A stretch of DNA of 64,000 nucleotides from Mactromeris polynyma (Eukaryota; Mollusca; Bivalvia; Venerida; Mactridae): the NCBI GenBank assembly GCA_032209605.1, contig JASFXZ010000001.1, positions 20,664,256 through 20,728,255 of the forward strand, given 5' to 3'. The translations under genes were made by a program, and so were the position numbers. The number at the start of each line of letters is the position of its first letter. Position 1 is the first letter of the stretch. This document shows, piece by piece, positions 23,937-36,400 of this stretch. A model generated the notes under the pieces. The model worked only from the letters and a program-made list of their open reading frames with translations, did no database searches and was not told where the DNA came from.

Positions 23937-25879
23937 CTGAAAAAGAGAAAAATACAAAACATATACACATTGTTAATGTCATACAGGTACTGTCAAATGT
24001 AATTGATAAATTATATGTGCTCCAATGTTACTCATCTGACATTGTAAAGCTATATATATCTAATCCGAAGTTCCAAGGCAATCTGTACTTCTGTACTTTG
24101 AAGTCATTACTTACTCATGAATGAACAATTTTACTGCCAGGGCTAAAAGGAGAATAATTCCCACCCAATTTGGTTGAATTCCAGGAATTACCGTTCTGAT
24201 TCTGGGGGGGGGGGGGGTATTATTTGTATAGTATTGAGTCCTTACTACAAGATGATGCTTCAAGAGACATTAAAGAGCTGAATTATATACCATTGTTCAG
24301 CAGAATAAGACCTTTGCAGAAAATGTCTATTCTGGCTCCCCGAACACCTGTTGGCCCCAGCCATGAATGACGACCACGACATGATCACAACACCAGGGTC
24401 CTTTGAACTTAGGTCAGATCTAACATTGTAATATATCTACCAGTAGGGTACAGGTTAGGTGGCATTGTTTAAATAAGTTTCCTGGCACCTCCTACAATAA
24501 TTTATAATGCCATATGATTTTTTTATAACACCTTATAAACAACATGTGAAAATGTCAACAACCTTCCTATGAAATCACAGAGAACAGTCATGCACTGATG
24601 TCACGGATACAGCACTGCACTGAATCACAGTCATGTTGAAAGCAATGCGTCATTCATGCACTTTAATAAATAAAAGCTATGCCAACACATGATACTACAA
24701 AAGTAGGTTACTGTTATTACGCAAGAGTGCAAGACTACAGGACACACATAGCTAAGAATGCAAATAACAATCAAAAAGCAAATAATATTTTCTTTGGTCA
24801 TTCAATAATTAACAAAAAGCTTCCTTCCTTTTGATTTGTCTGAAAGGCAAACAAACTCAATATTACTGGAGGAGAAAGAAGCATATTGAGAAATATCTAA
24901 ATCACTACATTTAGACATGTTTCTGATGTTTTCACATTCAAGTTTATGTGTTAAGTTTGTTCAATGACAATGAATTCAATTTTTTTTAAATGTTTAAATA
25001 AAGAGATAGTGTTAATACAGGTATTCATTAACAAAAAGATCAAAGCCAAAAATAGACTCCCTGCTAAAGATTTTCTATTTATAACTTATAATGCTTAAAT
25101 GACTGAGGGCAATTGATTTCTGTGATGACCTATTTTCCACCTGAAGTTGGCAACATTGTATAACTCAGTCAGTAAAAGTACATTCCATGAAGTACAATAT
25201 TAAAGGCCAGGTATGTGCATTGAATGCGTTGTATTATATAACCTAAGCACATTTGTATAATGGGTTTAAAAACAGCTAAACTGCCGGTCAGTAGACTTCC
25301 AAAGTAACGTTTTGCAAATCTTACAATCGACATCAATACTGAAGTATATCCAAAACCATTTGAATTGAACATTTATTTGCAACTTCGACACCCTAATTAT
25401 AGAAACCCTTTCTATGTCTATTACATTACATCAGAGTGAACAAATTGTTTGACAGATGGTAATGTACATGTATTTATAAGTAAAACCACATGCATATTGA
25501 AGAGTATTTAGAAATCAATATACAAGTACAATATATTTTTATTACTACAGTGTACTTTTCTGTTATCAGATTGTTCTTTTAACTTAAAACATGTCATGTT
25601 TATTTAGCTAATACATTGCTGGCAATAAAAACTTTGATAAGATCCTTAAAGTTGAAATGACACAGATTGAAAGGCTATTCGGAATTTATGATTCAATGTA
25701 CCGGCAATCCTTGCACGAAACAAACATTAAATGCAGAAAAATACATCAATATACAAGAATTATGTAAGTTTAATGTGCAGATTTAAATAATGAATTGATA
25801 GAGTACTGAAACCATAAGGTTTTTGGTGATTTCATTAAAACATGTAGGGACCAAACTGAGTCTGAAAGTTCAGAGACAG
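23937..25879. other. Intronic sequence with a 14-G homopolymer
   Basis: A run of G begins at 24206. The rest is AT-rich sequence without recognised repeats or exons. A CATGA/GTAAGT donor-like site at about 24115 has no convincing upstream exon. Confidence 0.4.
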
Positions 25880-26400
25880 GCAACAACACAGGAGTATCAT
25901 AGTAGGGACCATGCCAAATCCAGGCTTTCTTAAGGTCAGCCAATACGACAAGTATCTCACTGTATGCCCATGCAATGCCGCGCCCACACTTTCAGTGACA
26001 ACAAATCAGAACATGTATTTCATTGCAGGGTAACTGAAGATTCCAAACTTTCAAGGTCAACAGGTCAGTACAGTTATCTCATTATAAGGGCAATGCAGCA
26101 TTCATTAACCTTCAGGGAGGACCTATCACAACACATGTCTCACTGGAGGGGCAAATGAAGCAATCACACTAAAAGGAGGACCAATCAGAACAGGTGTCTC
26201 ACTGGAGGGACAATGAAGCAATCAAACTCAAAAGGAGGACCAATCAGAACAGGTGTCTCACTGGAGGGGCAATGAGGCAATCAAACTCAAAAGGAGGACC
26301 AATCAGAACAGGTATCTCACTGGAGGGGCAATGAAGCAATCAAACTCAAAAGAAGGACCAATTAGGACAGGTATCTCACTAGATGGGCAATGAATGGATA
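25880..26400. repeat. 59-bp tandem array with a decayed left side
   Basis: AAAAGGAGGA starts at 26171, 26230, 26289 and (as AAAAGAAGGA) 26348, an exact 59-bp period. The unit contains CCAATCAGAACAGGTGTCTC, ACTGGAGGGGCAATGA and AGCAATCAAACTC. Progressively weaker matches (GGTCAACAGGTCAGTACAG, ATCTCATTATAAGGGCAATG) extend left to about 25880, so only the right half is homogenised. Confidence 0.85.
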
Positions 26401-26515
26401 GCTTCCTCACATACTGATTCTTCAATATCCTTGGTGAGAGTCGAACCCGCCATGGTGATGGGCAAGTAATAAGTCAGTGACCATAACTAATTGACCATGG
26501 AGGAATATAATTATC
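26394..26515 (-). repeat. tRNA-derived SINE fragment
   Basis: The minus strand reads CATGGTCAATTAGTTATGG, then CTGACTTATTACTTGCCC, then GCGGGTTCGACTC (B box). The same head is at 10390 in plus orientation. It abuts the right edge of the 59-bp array. Confidence 0.65.
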
Positions 26516-26839
26516 TTCCATGCATACTTCACAACATAAAGGTGCTTAAAGAGTGCATATAAAAGAGTAACAACTTGGTTACAGTACCATGAGCTCTTGA
26601 ATAATGGATTGCATGTAAGAGTTAGTTATTTATAAATGTAACACAACAGATTTTCCAATACAAAATCATTACATGCAGTGCACTAGGACAGTAAAAGTAT
26701 AGGGGGCAGACTGATATATGTGAAGATAGCCTGAGTATATATTACTTTAAAAGTGCAAAGTATTGTTAATTTACTTGTAAGGGCGTTTTTAAACATTTCA
26801 ATCATTATAATGAACTAGCAGCTGTTTTAAACTGAATAT

Positions 26840-27091
26840 TAAACTAGAGCTGGTTTGTGGAAAATTCCCCCAATTCATCAAAAGGGCCATAACTCTGTCA
26901 AAAATAATCTGACCAAACTATGCTGACAATAATTATGTACAACTAGGCTGCTGTAACCAAATATTCCTGTGAAGTTTCATTAAAATCCACCCACTGGCTT
27001 AGGAGAACAAGAGGAGAATAACCTTTGTGACATCCAGACAGAAAGTTTTCACGTGTCCAAAGGGTGGTCTTATTATTGTGGTTTCAGTGTA
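26840..27091 (+). repeat. GGGCCATAACTC element followed by a MITE B end fragment
   Basis: AAACTAGAGCTGGTTTGTGG starts the element and AAAGGGCCATAACTCTG is at 26880. It closes with ATCCAGACAGAAAG. From about 27057 a 35-bp fragment, GGGTGGTCTTATTATTGTGG then TTTCAGTGTA, matches the right end of MITE family B. Confidence 0.6.
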
Positions 27092-28109
27092 CTTAATTTT
27101 TCGCTGTTATCTATGAAATTCCGGTTTGAATTGTGACAGTAATAATTCTACTGTCATTTACTCCACATTGAAGACAATTTATATTCAAAAATAGCAACAC
27201 CAATCATCATAGAAAACTGACCACCTTGATGAACAAATAGATCTACAGTCAACATTGACAAGATTAGGGCTCATTAGGTCTCCACTAAACTGACCAAAGA
27301 TAAAATTTTGGCTAACTCAGCAAGGACAATAAAATTGGATCAACGGCATATCGTAGGTCACTGGGACACAGTTTATGCACTTTTCACGATAATAAAGTTC
27401 AGGGTTTCATAACTCACAGGGCTCTAGAAATCCACCAACCTGACGTTATATACAAGTGTAATGCTGAATCGGGCTACCAACAGTTGAGTTGAAGTTAGTC
27501 CCGGACAAGTCTGTTTTAAAGATAACTTTTAAACATCAGCAGTTGTTCAGTTGCAAGCCAAACTGTAGAATCCCACAAATATACATACATGTGATTATTC
27601 ATGTTAGATTGTGGAGCTATCATTGTGTAAGTTTACTTGTTACTAAATTGACCGATATTCTCTTACAAGTAGCTTCCTATGTCGGACAAGTCAAATTTTA
27701 CATTTCCATTAATCCGGCACAAGTGTCTTTGAAAAAAGATTCGTGAGTCCCGACCTATTTTCAATCCACAAAACATTAAGCAGAAAAGGATGTTTAATTA
27801 GTGGTTGTTGGTCCTTTAAGTGAAATACTTTAGAATCTTATTAAACGCAAAAAAGTGATGTAGGCATGCTCTAAAGTACTACTAATCCTAAAGTACAGTC
27901 CAACCTGCATTAACAGTCACCTATATAACATCTGTAATGGTCAGTTCAAGGTCCGACCACACAAAATTCCTCTAAAATGACCCTGTCTAATAAGGTATTT
28001 CGTAGACATAAGAATTCTTTGATTAAGGAAACTGCATTAAAAGTTCTAAAGACAATATTGTATTATACCGATGTGTCAAAGTGGGAACACATGCATGTAT
28101 GGTTATCAT
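27092..28109. other. Sequence with old repeat traces
   Basis: Near 27899, CAGTCCAACCTGCATTAACA resembles a MITE terminus of the CAGTNNAACCT type, but no matching right end is visible. No gene was identified. Confidence 0.35.
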
Positions 28110-28325
28110 GGTTGTGCACAATGGTTCTGCATGTTTACTGTATGCTTATCTGACATAACCACATAACTATGTATTAATGACCCAGTGACATACTCTTCTT
28201 AAAAGGAGGAAGATAATATATGGATACAATAGATGACTCTTCAAAAGGAGGAAGATTATGTTCAATAGATTTAGTGCTGACCTATATATTAGAATTTGTT
28301 CAGTGTAAATGTTTAGAATATCACT
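28110..28325 (+). repeat. Dispersed repeat, copy 1 (inverted partner at 43505-43700)
   Basis: It carries GACATAACCACATAACTATG, ATTAATGACCCAGTGACATA, CTTCTTAAAAGGAGGAAGAT and TCTTCAAAAGGAGGAAGATT. All occur in reverse complement at 43505-43700 in the same relative order. Its full extent and class are unknown. Confidence 0.75.
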
Positions 28326-29149
28326 GAAGTTTTGTTGTCGGCTTTATTGCGTATTGTTTTACAGAAGGTGGAAGAAGGAAGATGTCAAACATTCTGACCA
28401 AAGCAATCCTATTTCTTTGACTTTCAACACATTATGTCATAAACAGAATGAACAGAGAGACCTTGCACAATAATGCTTATGTAAGATTTGGCTGCTAAGG
28501 GGTAAAATGACCCCTAATGACGTAAGAATTGACCGCAAAATAACTTGGGCCAAGTTTGAACAGTGAACATCATAATAGACACATAGATCAATTGTTAGGT
28601 ATACAATAGACCTGTTAGTTTGATAGATGGGAAACTCTTCTCAAAGGAGTTAGATTACATCATATTGTGCAAAAACAGGATAGGACTGTTATACAAATAC
28701 AAATAAGGAGTCCAGATAATGGGGTCACAGTTTGATAAAACATCCTATTCCCTTTCATTAATTCCATAGTGTTGTTGAAAATGTGTACACGGGAAATTTG
28801 GTCAGCAGTACACTCACCATGAAAGAAAGGATCAATTAATTTAAATTAAAAACAGGGTTACAAAGAAAACTTGGTAATCTTTAAATGAGGTCATATGAAC
28901 TGTTAAGATAAGGAGTTGGGATCATTGCCCTGATTGTGTCAGTGTTGGTGATAAAGTTAAATGGGAGATTAACGTCCTGCTAAGGGCTCTGTACAATTAA
29001 CTGGGTCAGCGGCCCATTATTTAGAGGCAGGAAAAATAGAACTAATTCTACCTAGGGCTACATAGGGAAAATGGTCACGTGCCGGTTAAGAAATGTAATC
29101 TCATCTTTAGATAAGTAGTTTGATCTGGTAGCACTAGCTTTGCTTAGCA
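28326..29149. other. Sequence without identifiable genes
   Basis: No repeats or exons were recognised. Confidence 0.4.
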
Positions 29150-29273
29150 AAATGGCGTACATGCCAAACAATGTCGTACATGCCAAACAATGTTGTAAAT
29201 GCCAAACAATGTCATACATGCCAAACAATGTCATACATGCCAAACAATGTCGTACATGCCAAACAATGTCGGC
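29150..29273. repeat. 19-bp tandem repeat (ATGCCAAACAATGTCGTAC)6
   Basis: Six copies of 19 bp, differing only at the GTCGTAC/GTTGTAA/GTCATAC end. The open frames that cross it on both strands, 29058-29504, are products of the array and are not called as genes. It is flanked by AGCAAAATGGC on the left and GCCATTTTGTTAG on the right, an imperfect inversion. Confidence 0.9.
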
Positions 29274-30351
29274 TGGTCTGGTGGATGCCATTTTGTTAGT
29301 TACTAAGAGCGAGGCGTTTTTTGGACATCTACCTTTTCTAACTTTTCCCCGCTTACTTCCCCTACCTTTAAAAATATGCCTCCGTTTGATCGAGCCAGGA
29401 AATTTAATGCCTGCCGGAGGAGCTGCAATTTTATTTATAATGGCATCAGACTCGGTTGTGGCAGATGAAAATAGCAAACAAATATAAAAATTACGTAGTA
29501 TCATTTAACTCATTCACCATAGCAAGCTGTCAACTCACATCTTTTTAAAAAGGAGGGATAAAGAGGAGGCTATTTTTTTTAAAAAGTTGGGCAAAAGTAG
29601 GGATATTAGGGATGGGATTCCATACTTTTGGAATTTCAAATATGGTAAAATTTCACCACACTATACATTCCCCATGATAAGACCTCTATGCTTCATGCAG
29701 GTGAAATAAATAGTTTAAGTTAATGCCTCAGATTTGAAAAAAAGGGTTAGTAGGGCTCTTTCAAGAAAAAGTAGGGAGCAAGAAAAAAAAGTAGGAAAGT
29801 AGGGCCCACCTGACAGCCTACCATAGCAACCAGCATTCAGTTATTCTTCAATGGAAAAAGGAAAATACTGCACTGAAAGAAACCCTGTTGAAATTCACTA
29901 TCTGCTCTTTTTATTTGACATTCCATGAACCAAGAAAACAGGCAAAAACTAATCACATAAGAGTCAAGAAGATGAATGAATAAACTAAAAACATTCACAG
30001 ATACTTTCATCATGACGTAACATTGAGTGTGTTCAGCGTGATACGTTCATGTTTCAACCCATCTGTTGAACTTTTAGCTGATGATGATAATTTTACTGAA
30101 GTCTTTGGCAACATGTTTAAAAGGAAAATCGATGGCAAAAATATAGACTGGAATTCATCAAAATGTAAAGTCTAGATAAAATACTTAATGAAATTCTCCA
30201 AACATTTTGATAAAATGGGATTCCATCATTTGGCCTACTTCCTACTAATTTTTAAAAAACTGTTCGTATGTCATCTCCCTACCTACTGCCAAAAATGCTG
30301 TTTTCTAAAAAAAATGTACATCAGCCCAGGGTAGGAATGTCTTGATCAAAC
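29274..30351. other. Sequence without a supported gene
   Basis: The 29273-29490 block has more CpG and a minus-strand open frame beginning near 29504, but no donor or conserved motif was found. The remainder is A-rich. Confidence 0.35.
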
Positions 30352-30875
30352 CAAAAACAAGAAGTGACGTTTTTAAACATATCGCTCACCTGCGTCCACT
30401 GCCATGTTGGCTTCAAGAGAGTCCGAGAGGATTTTCAATGATTCAACCATGTGACCTACTTTTTGACCTAACTGACCCAGTACCACATTGGACTTGCATT
30501 TTATCAATCTTTTGTTCCTGTGACCTAGTTTTCGACCTAAGATGACCCAGTTTCAATTTTGAGCTAGATCTTATGAAGGTAAACATTTTGACCTAGTCTC
30601 ATGTAGATAAAGTAAAAAATGTTACTTCTGGAGTGTTAACACAGTTTTACTAAATTTGGACCAAGTGACCTACTTTTAGACCCCAGATGACCCAGTTTCG
30701 ATCTTGGCCTAGATTTCATTGAGACAAACATTCTGACCAAGTCTCATGCAGATCAGGTAAAAGATGTTACCGCTAGAGTGTTAACAGTCTAAATTGTTGA
30801 CGACGACGGACAAAGACGGACACAGGGCGATCCCAATAGCTCACCTTGAGCACTTCTTGCTCAGGTGTCAGAGCT
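30352..30875 (+). repeat. Dispersed element with GTGACC/GACCCAG modules and GCTCAGGTG end
   Basis: It starts ACAAGAAGTGACG followed by CGCTCACCTG. Internal blocks GTGACCTA(C/G)TTTT..GACC and GATGACCCAGTTTC(A/G)AT occur twice or more. It ends GGACAAAGACGGACACAGGG and then a terminal hairpin (CTCACCTTGAGCAC / GCTCAGGTG). It is a sister of the elements at 53007 and 59567. Confidence 0.7.
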
Positions 30876-31691
30876 AAAAAGGGAAATAGCCTTCCTTAGT
30901 AACTGACCCCATACTCCAAACAGCAATCATAAACTAACCTTGAATTTTGCCCAGGGTTTTCCTTAGGATTTTTCAGCTAGGGGTCCTCAGTGGACCCGTT
31001 TGACAAATTGGGGGTCCTTAGCTAATTTGTAGGGTCCCAGATATGCAGTTTAAACTTGACGAAAGTTTACTTTAGGGGTACCAGGGATGCTTAGTAAGTT
31101 GAAAAGGGGAGTCCTTAGAAAGAAAATGGAGTCGGGGACTCAAAGTTTCTGCGTCAGGGGAATCCCTGGTGGTCTAATACATCTTAATGCTATCCTTACA
31201 ATTGGTTGTGATATTAGCTGACCTCACAGTACAGAAAGGTAGGTAACATATGAATGCTTGAACGGAAGCTAATAAGCCAATAAAGCAGATTATATCAATA
31301 AATTGGCCGAGTTCATTACTCCAGTAACAAGCAATCGAGCTTTCACCCAGTAAGTTGAATAAAGGCTATATGTAAGATAATATTTCTGGTTAAAACTTTA
31401 AAAAAAATCCATAAATGCTAGCACCTAAGAGGTTTAATCTGAGGTCTGATGTAGAATGCAGCAATAAACACTATCAGCATGCAGGCAGTGCAACAGAATG
31501 TATAACTATTTTGAACATCTTAATCAGAATTAAGGGCAGTCAGAATCAGTCATGCAGTCCTCCACAAAGATTTTAAGATGCTTGTCGTGAGGTAATACAC
31601 TAAGTCTAATTTTGAAAACCAGCCTAGGAACTCAAGCAACTGACTTCTGATTGGTTGTTTCTAAGTGCAGCATCAAAATTGACCAATGACA
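30876..31691. other. Sequence without identifiable genes
   Basis: Short GGGGTCCTTAG-type local repetition occurs at 30980-31160. Nothing else was recognised. Confidence 0.35.
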
Positions 31692-32080
31692 AAGCCACAT
31701 TAGGGCAGGACACAATGATGGAACAAAGGTACACACACAGAGGGGACACAATGATGGTCAAAGGTACACACAGAGAGGGGACACAAGGATGGAAGAAAGG
31801 TACACACAGAGAGGGGACACAATGATGGAACAAAGGTACACACAGAGAGGGGACACAATGATGGAACAAAGGTACACACAGAGAGGGGACACAATGATGG
31901 AACAAATGTACACACAGAGAGGGGACACAATGATGGAACAAAGGTACACACAGAGAGGGGACACAATGATGGAACAAATGTACACACAGAGAGGGGACAC
32001 AATGATGGAACCAAGGTACACACAGAGAGGGGACACAATGATGGAACAAAGGTACACACAGACAGGGGATGCTAAAACAA
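31692..32080. repeat. 36-bp minisatellite
   Basis: About 10 copies of a 36-bp unit: AGGTACACACAGAGAGGGGA then CACAATGATGGAACAA. The period was checked at 31801 and 31837. Because 36 is a multiple of three, every frame lacking a stop in one unit stays open. This explains the apparent repetitive proteins on both strands; none is called. Confidence 0.95.
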
Positions 32081-32282
32081 GACTAAACAGGTATAAACAG
32101 AGATTGCACTGTAACAAGACCGAATGGAAGAGGAGGTACACAAAAACAAGACCTAACAGAGGGGACACAAAAAATACAAAACAGAAAAAGAGGTACACAA
32201 GGGGGCCATAAATACAAGACCAAACAGACCAGGTACACAGGGCAGAGATATACGTCAAGATAGTATACGGACTAGAAGATAT
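32081..32282. repeat. Degenerate ancestral units between two minisatellites
   Basis: The motifs GAGGTACACAAAAACAAGAC, ACAGAGGGGACACAAAAAAT and CAGGTACACAGGGCAGAG are mixtures of the 36-bp unit on the left and the 44-bp unit on the right. The same degenerate type resumes at 32946-33080. Confidence 0.7.
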
Positions 32283-32945
32283 ACACAGGGAAGGGACACA
32301 AAACAAGATAGAATGAAACTGTAGATAGACAGGGCAGACTGTAGATAGACAGGGCAGGGACATAAAACAAGATAGAACGAAACTGTAGATAGACAGGGCA
32401 GGGACATAAAACAAGATAGAACAAAACTGTAGATAGACAGGGCAGGGACATAAAACAAGATAGAACGAAACTGTAGATAGACAGGGCAGGGACATAAAAC
32501 AAGATAGAACGAAACTGTAGATAGACAGGGCAGGGACATAAAACAAGATAGAACGAAACTGTAGATAGACAGGGCAGGGACATAAAACAAGATCGAACAA
32601 AACTGTAGATAGACAGGGCAGGGACATAAAACAAGATAGAACGAAACTGTAGACAGACAGGGCAGGGACATAAAACAAGATAGAACGAAACTGTAGATAG
32701 ACAGGGCAGGGACATAAAACAAGATAGAACGAAACTGTAGATAGACAGGGCAGGGACAAAAAACAAGATAGAACGCAACTGTAGATAGACAGGGCAGGGA
32801 CATAACACAGGATAGAATGAAACTGTAGACAGACAGGGCAGGGACATAAAACAAGATAGAACGAAACTGTAGATAGACAGGGCAGGGACATAAAACAAGA
32901 TAGAACGAAACTGTAGATAGACATGGCAGGGACATAAAACAAGAC
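32283..32945. repeat. 44-bp minisatellite
   Basis: About 15 copies of a 44-bp unit: GATAGACAGGGCAGGGACAT then AAAACAAGATAGAACGAAACTGTA. The period was checked at 32401 and 32445. Since 44 is not a multiple of three the frame cycles every 132 bp, giving long open minus-strand frames of a 44-residue repeat. I treat these as artefacts of the array. Confidence 0.95.
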
Positions 32946-33639
32946 CTTACAGACCAGGAGGTATACACAGGGCCCAGGGAACACAAAAACAAGATCATAT
33001 GGACCCGGAGGTACATACATGGAAAGGACACAAAAAAGAGCAAACAGAAAGAGGTACACGCAGGGAGGGGATAATTATACAAGATGAAAATGCTCAGGAC
33101 ATGGAAATTTAACAACATCACATCATCCAGTCACACTGCACCAAATGGTCCTATTCACTGAATAGGCAAGCTAAAACATACAGCAATTATAAAGCATTCA
33201 ATAACATGCAAATGACAAATTAGCCATGAGATTGTAATCATTTATGTACATTATTTTTCTTTCATCAGAAGATAACATCAAAGATAATCTACAGGCTGGT
33301 ACATCATTTCACTTGAAACAAAAACAAACATTCATAACAAAATCTGCCGCAAAGTTTCACAGACCGACCACACATGTTGACTTTTTCAGACTGACTTGAA
33401 TTTCACTTACTGCAAACACATTTCATATCTCTTATTCTACAAAAAAATTGATGTTGTTGTTGCATATAGTACAGGTTTTGCTAAAATTTTGGCAATACAT
33501 GCATTTACAGAGAATTAAGCCAAATAATAAAAGCATTCCAACAGAGGTATATAAAAAAATTACAATGTCAAATTCCTCTTAAATATTTTCTCAGGGAATA
33601 CACAAAATTTGTAAGACAAGAAATTGACTAGTTTGTTTA
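32946..33639. other. Degenerate array tail, then AT-rich sequence
   Basis: To about 33080 there are relics of the array (GAGGTATACACAGGGCCCAG, GGAGGTACATACATGG). Beyond that no gene or repeat was recognised. Confidence 0.5.
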
Positions 33640-34030
33640 AAAATAATGCTTGTTTCATCAGTTGTATGCCGTAATTCAGCAATTTTTCAGTCATATACAA
33701 CGGTTAGTTGACCTAAGCAGTAATCCTGGAATTAGTTATCAACCAGTACTAACTTTCTCTTCCCCAAGCATTTCTCCACATGTGATAGTTTGTTTCATCG
33801 GGTTTAACGCCGTTTCTCAACGATATTTCAGTTATATACGGTGGCCGGTTCACCTAACCAGTTTTTCCTGGACTGAAATCTTACCAGTACTAACTTACCC
33901 TTCCACAAGGAGCCGGCAACTTCTCCACATGAGGAGGAAAATCGACATTTTTATCGAATTTTCATGGAAGGGTATGACCTGCCGCGACTGGGAATCGAAC
34001 CCGGATCGTAGTGTGCGCTACATATTCTTC
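33640..34030 (-). repeat. Two partial tRNA-SINE copies in tandem
   Basis: A first 3'-domain copy begins TTGTTTCATCAGTTGTATGC at 33650. A second, better one begins TTTGTTTCATCGGGTTTAAC at about 33790 and runs through TATACGGTGGCCGGTTCACC and ACAAGGAGCCGGCAACTTCT to GGGAATCGAACCCGGATCG. The last is the reverse complement of a B box, so the SINE head lies at the right. The tRNA portion is cut just after the B box. Confidence 0.75.
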
Positions 34031-36009
34031 ATTAAAGGCTTTAACAGCTGGAAGGTCATTTCAAGAACGCAATAATGGATGCCGAACAGTTATAATGATA
34101 ATAATCTTTCTTTTCAGTTAACAGTATATAAATATCCGATGGCTTCCTGTGTTGCAGTACATAATTTATTGTCAACATAAGGGAAATACTATTACCCAAG
34201 GCGAGGTCATGTGAGGTATAATAATTGAAATTCAGTGTCCCCTCCCTGTGTGTACCTCCTGGTTCATTTGGTCTTATTTTCAGTGTGCAATCCCTATATA
34301 TAATGAGTATACAAGGAAATTAAAAAGGGCAAAGTTACATAAGTTATTAAAATAGAAATTGTCATCACTAAAAACTTTCCAGAACCATAGGTTTAAGTTG
34401 TACAATCCACCTAACATTGTACATATATGTGAGACCAATAATGCTTCAGTTGTGTCATGAATGTATTCTAGATCTATACATCATCTACTGGGTTCATGTA
34501 CCGGTCATTGTAATAATTTAGCCTACTAACAGTGTACTGACTCAGTGACAGTTTATGAGATAACTGTGCTGTCTTAAAGGTCACTCAAAAGGAAGGGAGG
34601 CTGACTATAAGTAGGATATATACTTAAATTACTATATACGCTGACATACTTTTCGTTAATGATGCAGTACTCAATTTCCATACTGCAACTAATAATAGCA
34701 TTTAAAAGGATTATATACACTCGCAACAATAAACGGGACTAATAAAATGCCTTCAAATTTCATTTAATGAAATAAGACTGGTTTATATTTCAACATTGAC
34801 TGAATGAACATCTTTGATCTTGCGCTAGTAAGACACAGTTATAAATGAACTCGGCATAATTTCAATGACACACCGTAAAAATTGTGACTAAAGAATAGTT
34901 GACCGGACAAACAACTCGATGTAACACATAGATAACAAATTCGACCCCGATTCACGAACATACTAAATATTTTAAAGAAATTAGGAGGCTAAAGGTTCAG
35001 ACATTTAAGTCTCGGAAGCGCATAATTTCAGTATGTCAAGGTAATTCACCAAATCACTAGTGTCACTGCTATCTGAGACAGAATCTGATTTCATTTAAGC
35101 AGACTTCTCTCTTCCTGACGTAAAGCTGTAATTTAATATAATAGAAGACAACATTGAAATGTGAAAGAAAAACTAGTCTGTCTGCAAATCAAGAAGCAGC
35201 AAGCTTTGTTTCCCAGTATCACCCTTGTACTCTTGTGAATTTAAGAACTTCTGAACTTACAGAAACCTAAACCCAAGCATATTCCAAGTATTGTACTCCA
35301 TGTTCAGGGATATAAGTTCAAATAAGGTTCAAGCAGAACAGAATAATACGGAAACGTAACCATGACAACAGCAATAAAAACATTCTGGAATTATTTATGG
35401 AGGGGAAAGCTATAATAGCAAACCATATCCTAAAGCCATTTATAGACCAATAGTATCCACAAACGACAAGTTGTCATAGCGAATATCCATCATTGTCAGT
35501 CAGAGGCACTGGACTACAACCAAATTTTCAATATTTGCAGGCCAGAGAACAATATAAATACTTGTTTATGGCCTACAATTAGTACAATGGTGACATGATG
35601 GTTTCCGATAAAGGCCGGTAAGGATAATACATTTAATTAAAGCATCCATTGTCATTAAAACACTTGAATGAAATCTATAAATGGATGTAACTGTAGTTCA
35701 AGACTAGGGCAGTAGGACTTGCTAGACAATACATGAATGGGAAATCAATAGTCATTATCCCCACTGACAGCTCTTTATGTTCTACCAATGTTGAGTTGTT
35801 CTGTCAAACAAACATGATAGAAACCTAAATTGTATCATTAAGTTAGTTGCATTAAACAAATGGTCAAACTAATGGCATACAGTAATTGGGAAGGACTTTA
35901 TCTAATAAATTTAGCGGAAAATACCTATAAATCACTGCATATTCTGAAGTCAAATTGACACTTATCACAGGCAAATTGGACCTGACATCAAGTTTGAGTA
36001 TATATAAGG
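34031..36009. other. Intronic or intergenic sequence without identifiable features
   Basis: No repeats with copies elsewhere in the window and no exon signals were recognised. Confidence 0.4.
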
Positions 36010-36400
36010 ACAGACAAGGTAAGCCAAGAACCATATCCATGGAGAAAACTGGGAGCAGGCCTTTTTCTATAGTTATCACGGGTCAAACTATCTGACCCAT
36101 TCCCAAAGCTAAATATATGGTTTTTCCCAATCAGAAAAAAAAATTCCCAATCAGAAGAACCTACGAAAAATTGACTGCTGGAGTGATCTGGTATATTTGA
36201 CAGTTGATATATTAAGAAATGTAGATTAGAATGCTTGGTTATATAAAATTTAGATAAGAAAATCATGTAATTTTAACTACCAAAATTCCCAAAATTGGAG
36301 TTGAAGCGATAACATTTTTCCCAAATTGGCAAATTTTACGACACAAATCTTCACAATTTATCTTGGGTATTTATCCTAAAATGGACAGGCCTTGGGAGGG
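36010..36400 (+). repeat. Dispersed repeat, copy 1 (inverted partner at 47030-47430)
   Basis: It shares, in opposite orientation with 47030-47430, GGGTCAAACTATCTGACCC, TATATAAAATTTAGATA, GGAGTTGAAGCGAT, GGCAAATTTTACGACACAA and AAAATGGACAGGCC. An internal tandem TTCCCAATCAGAA duplication lies at about 36125. Class unknown. Confidence 0.65.

Noticed and set aside
29058..29504. 148-codon minus-strand frame
   Set aside because: Its C-terminal half is the 19-bp tandem array and the remainder lacks any supporting signal.
31624..33121. Long overlapping open frames on both strands, Cys/Ser/Pro-rich repeated proteins
   Set aside because: They arise automatically from 36-bp and 44-bp tandem units lacking stops. 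Several frames and both strands are open at once, with no splice or promoter context.
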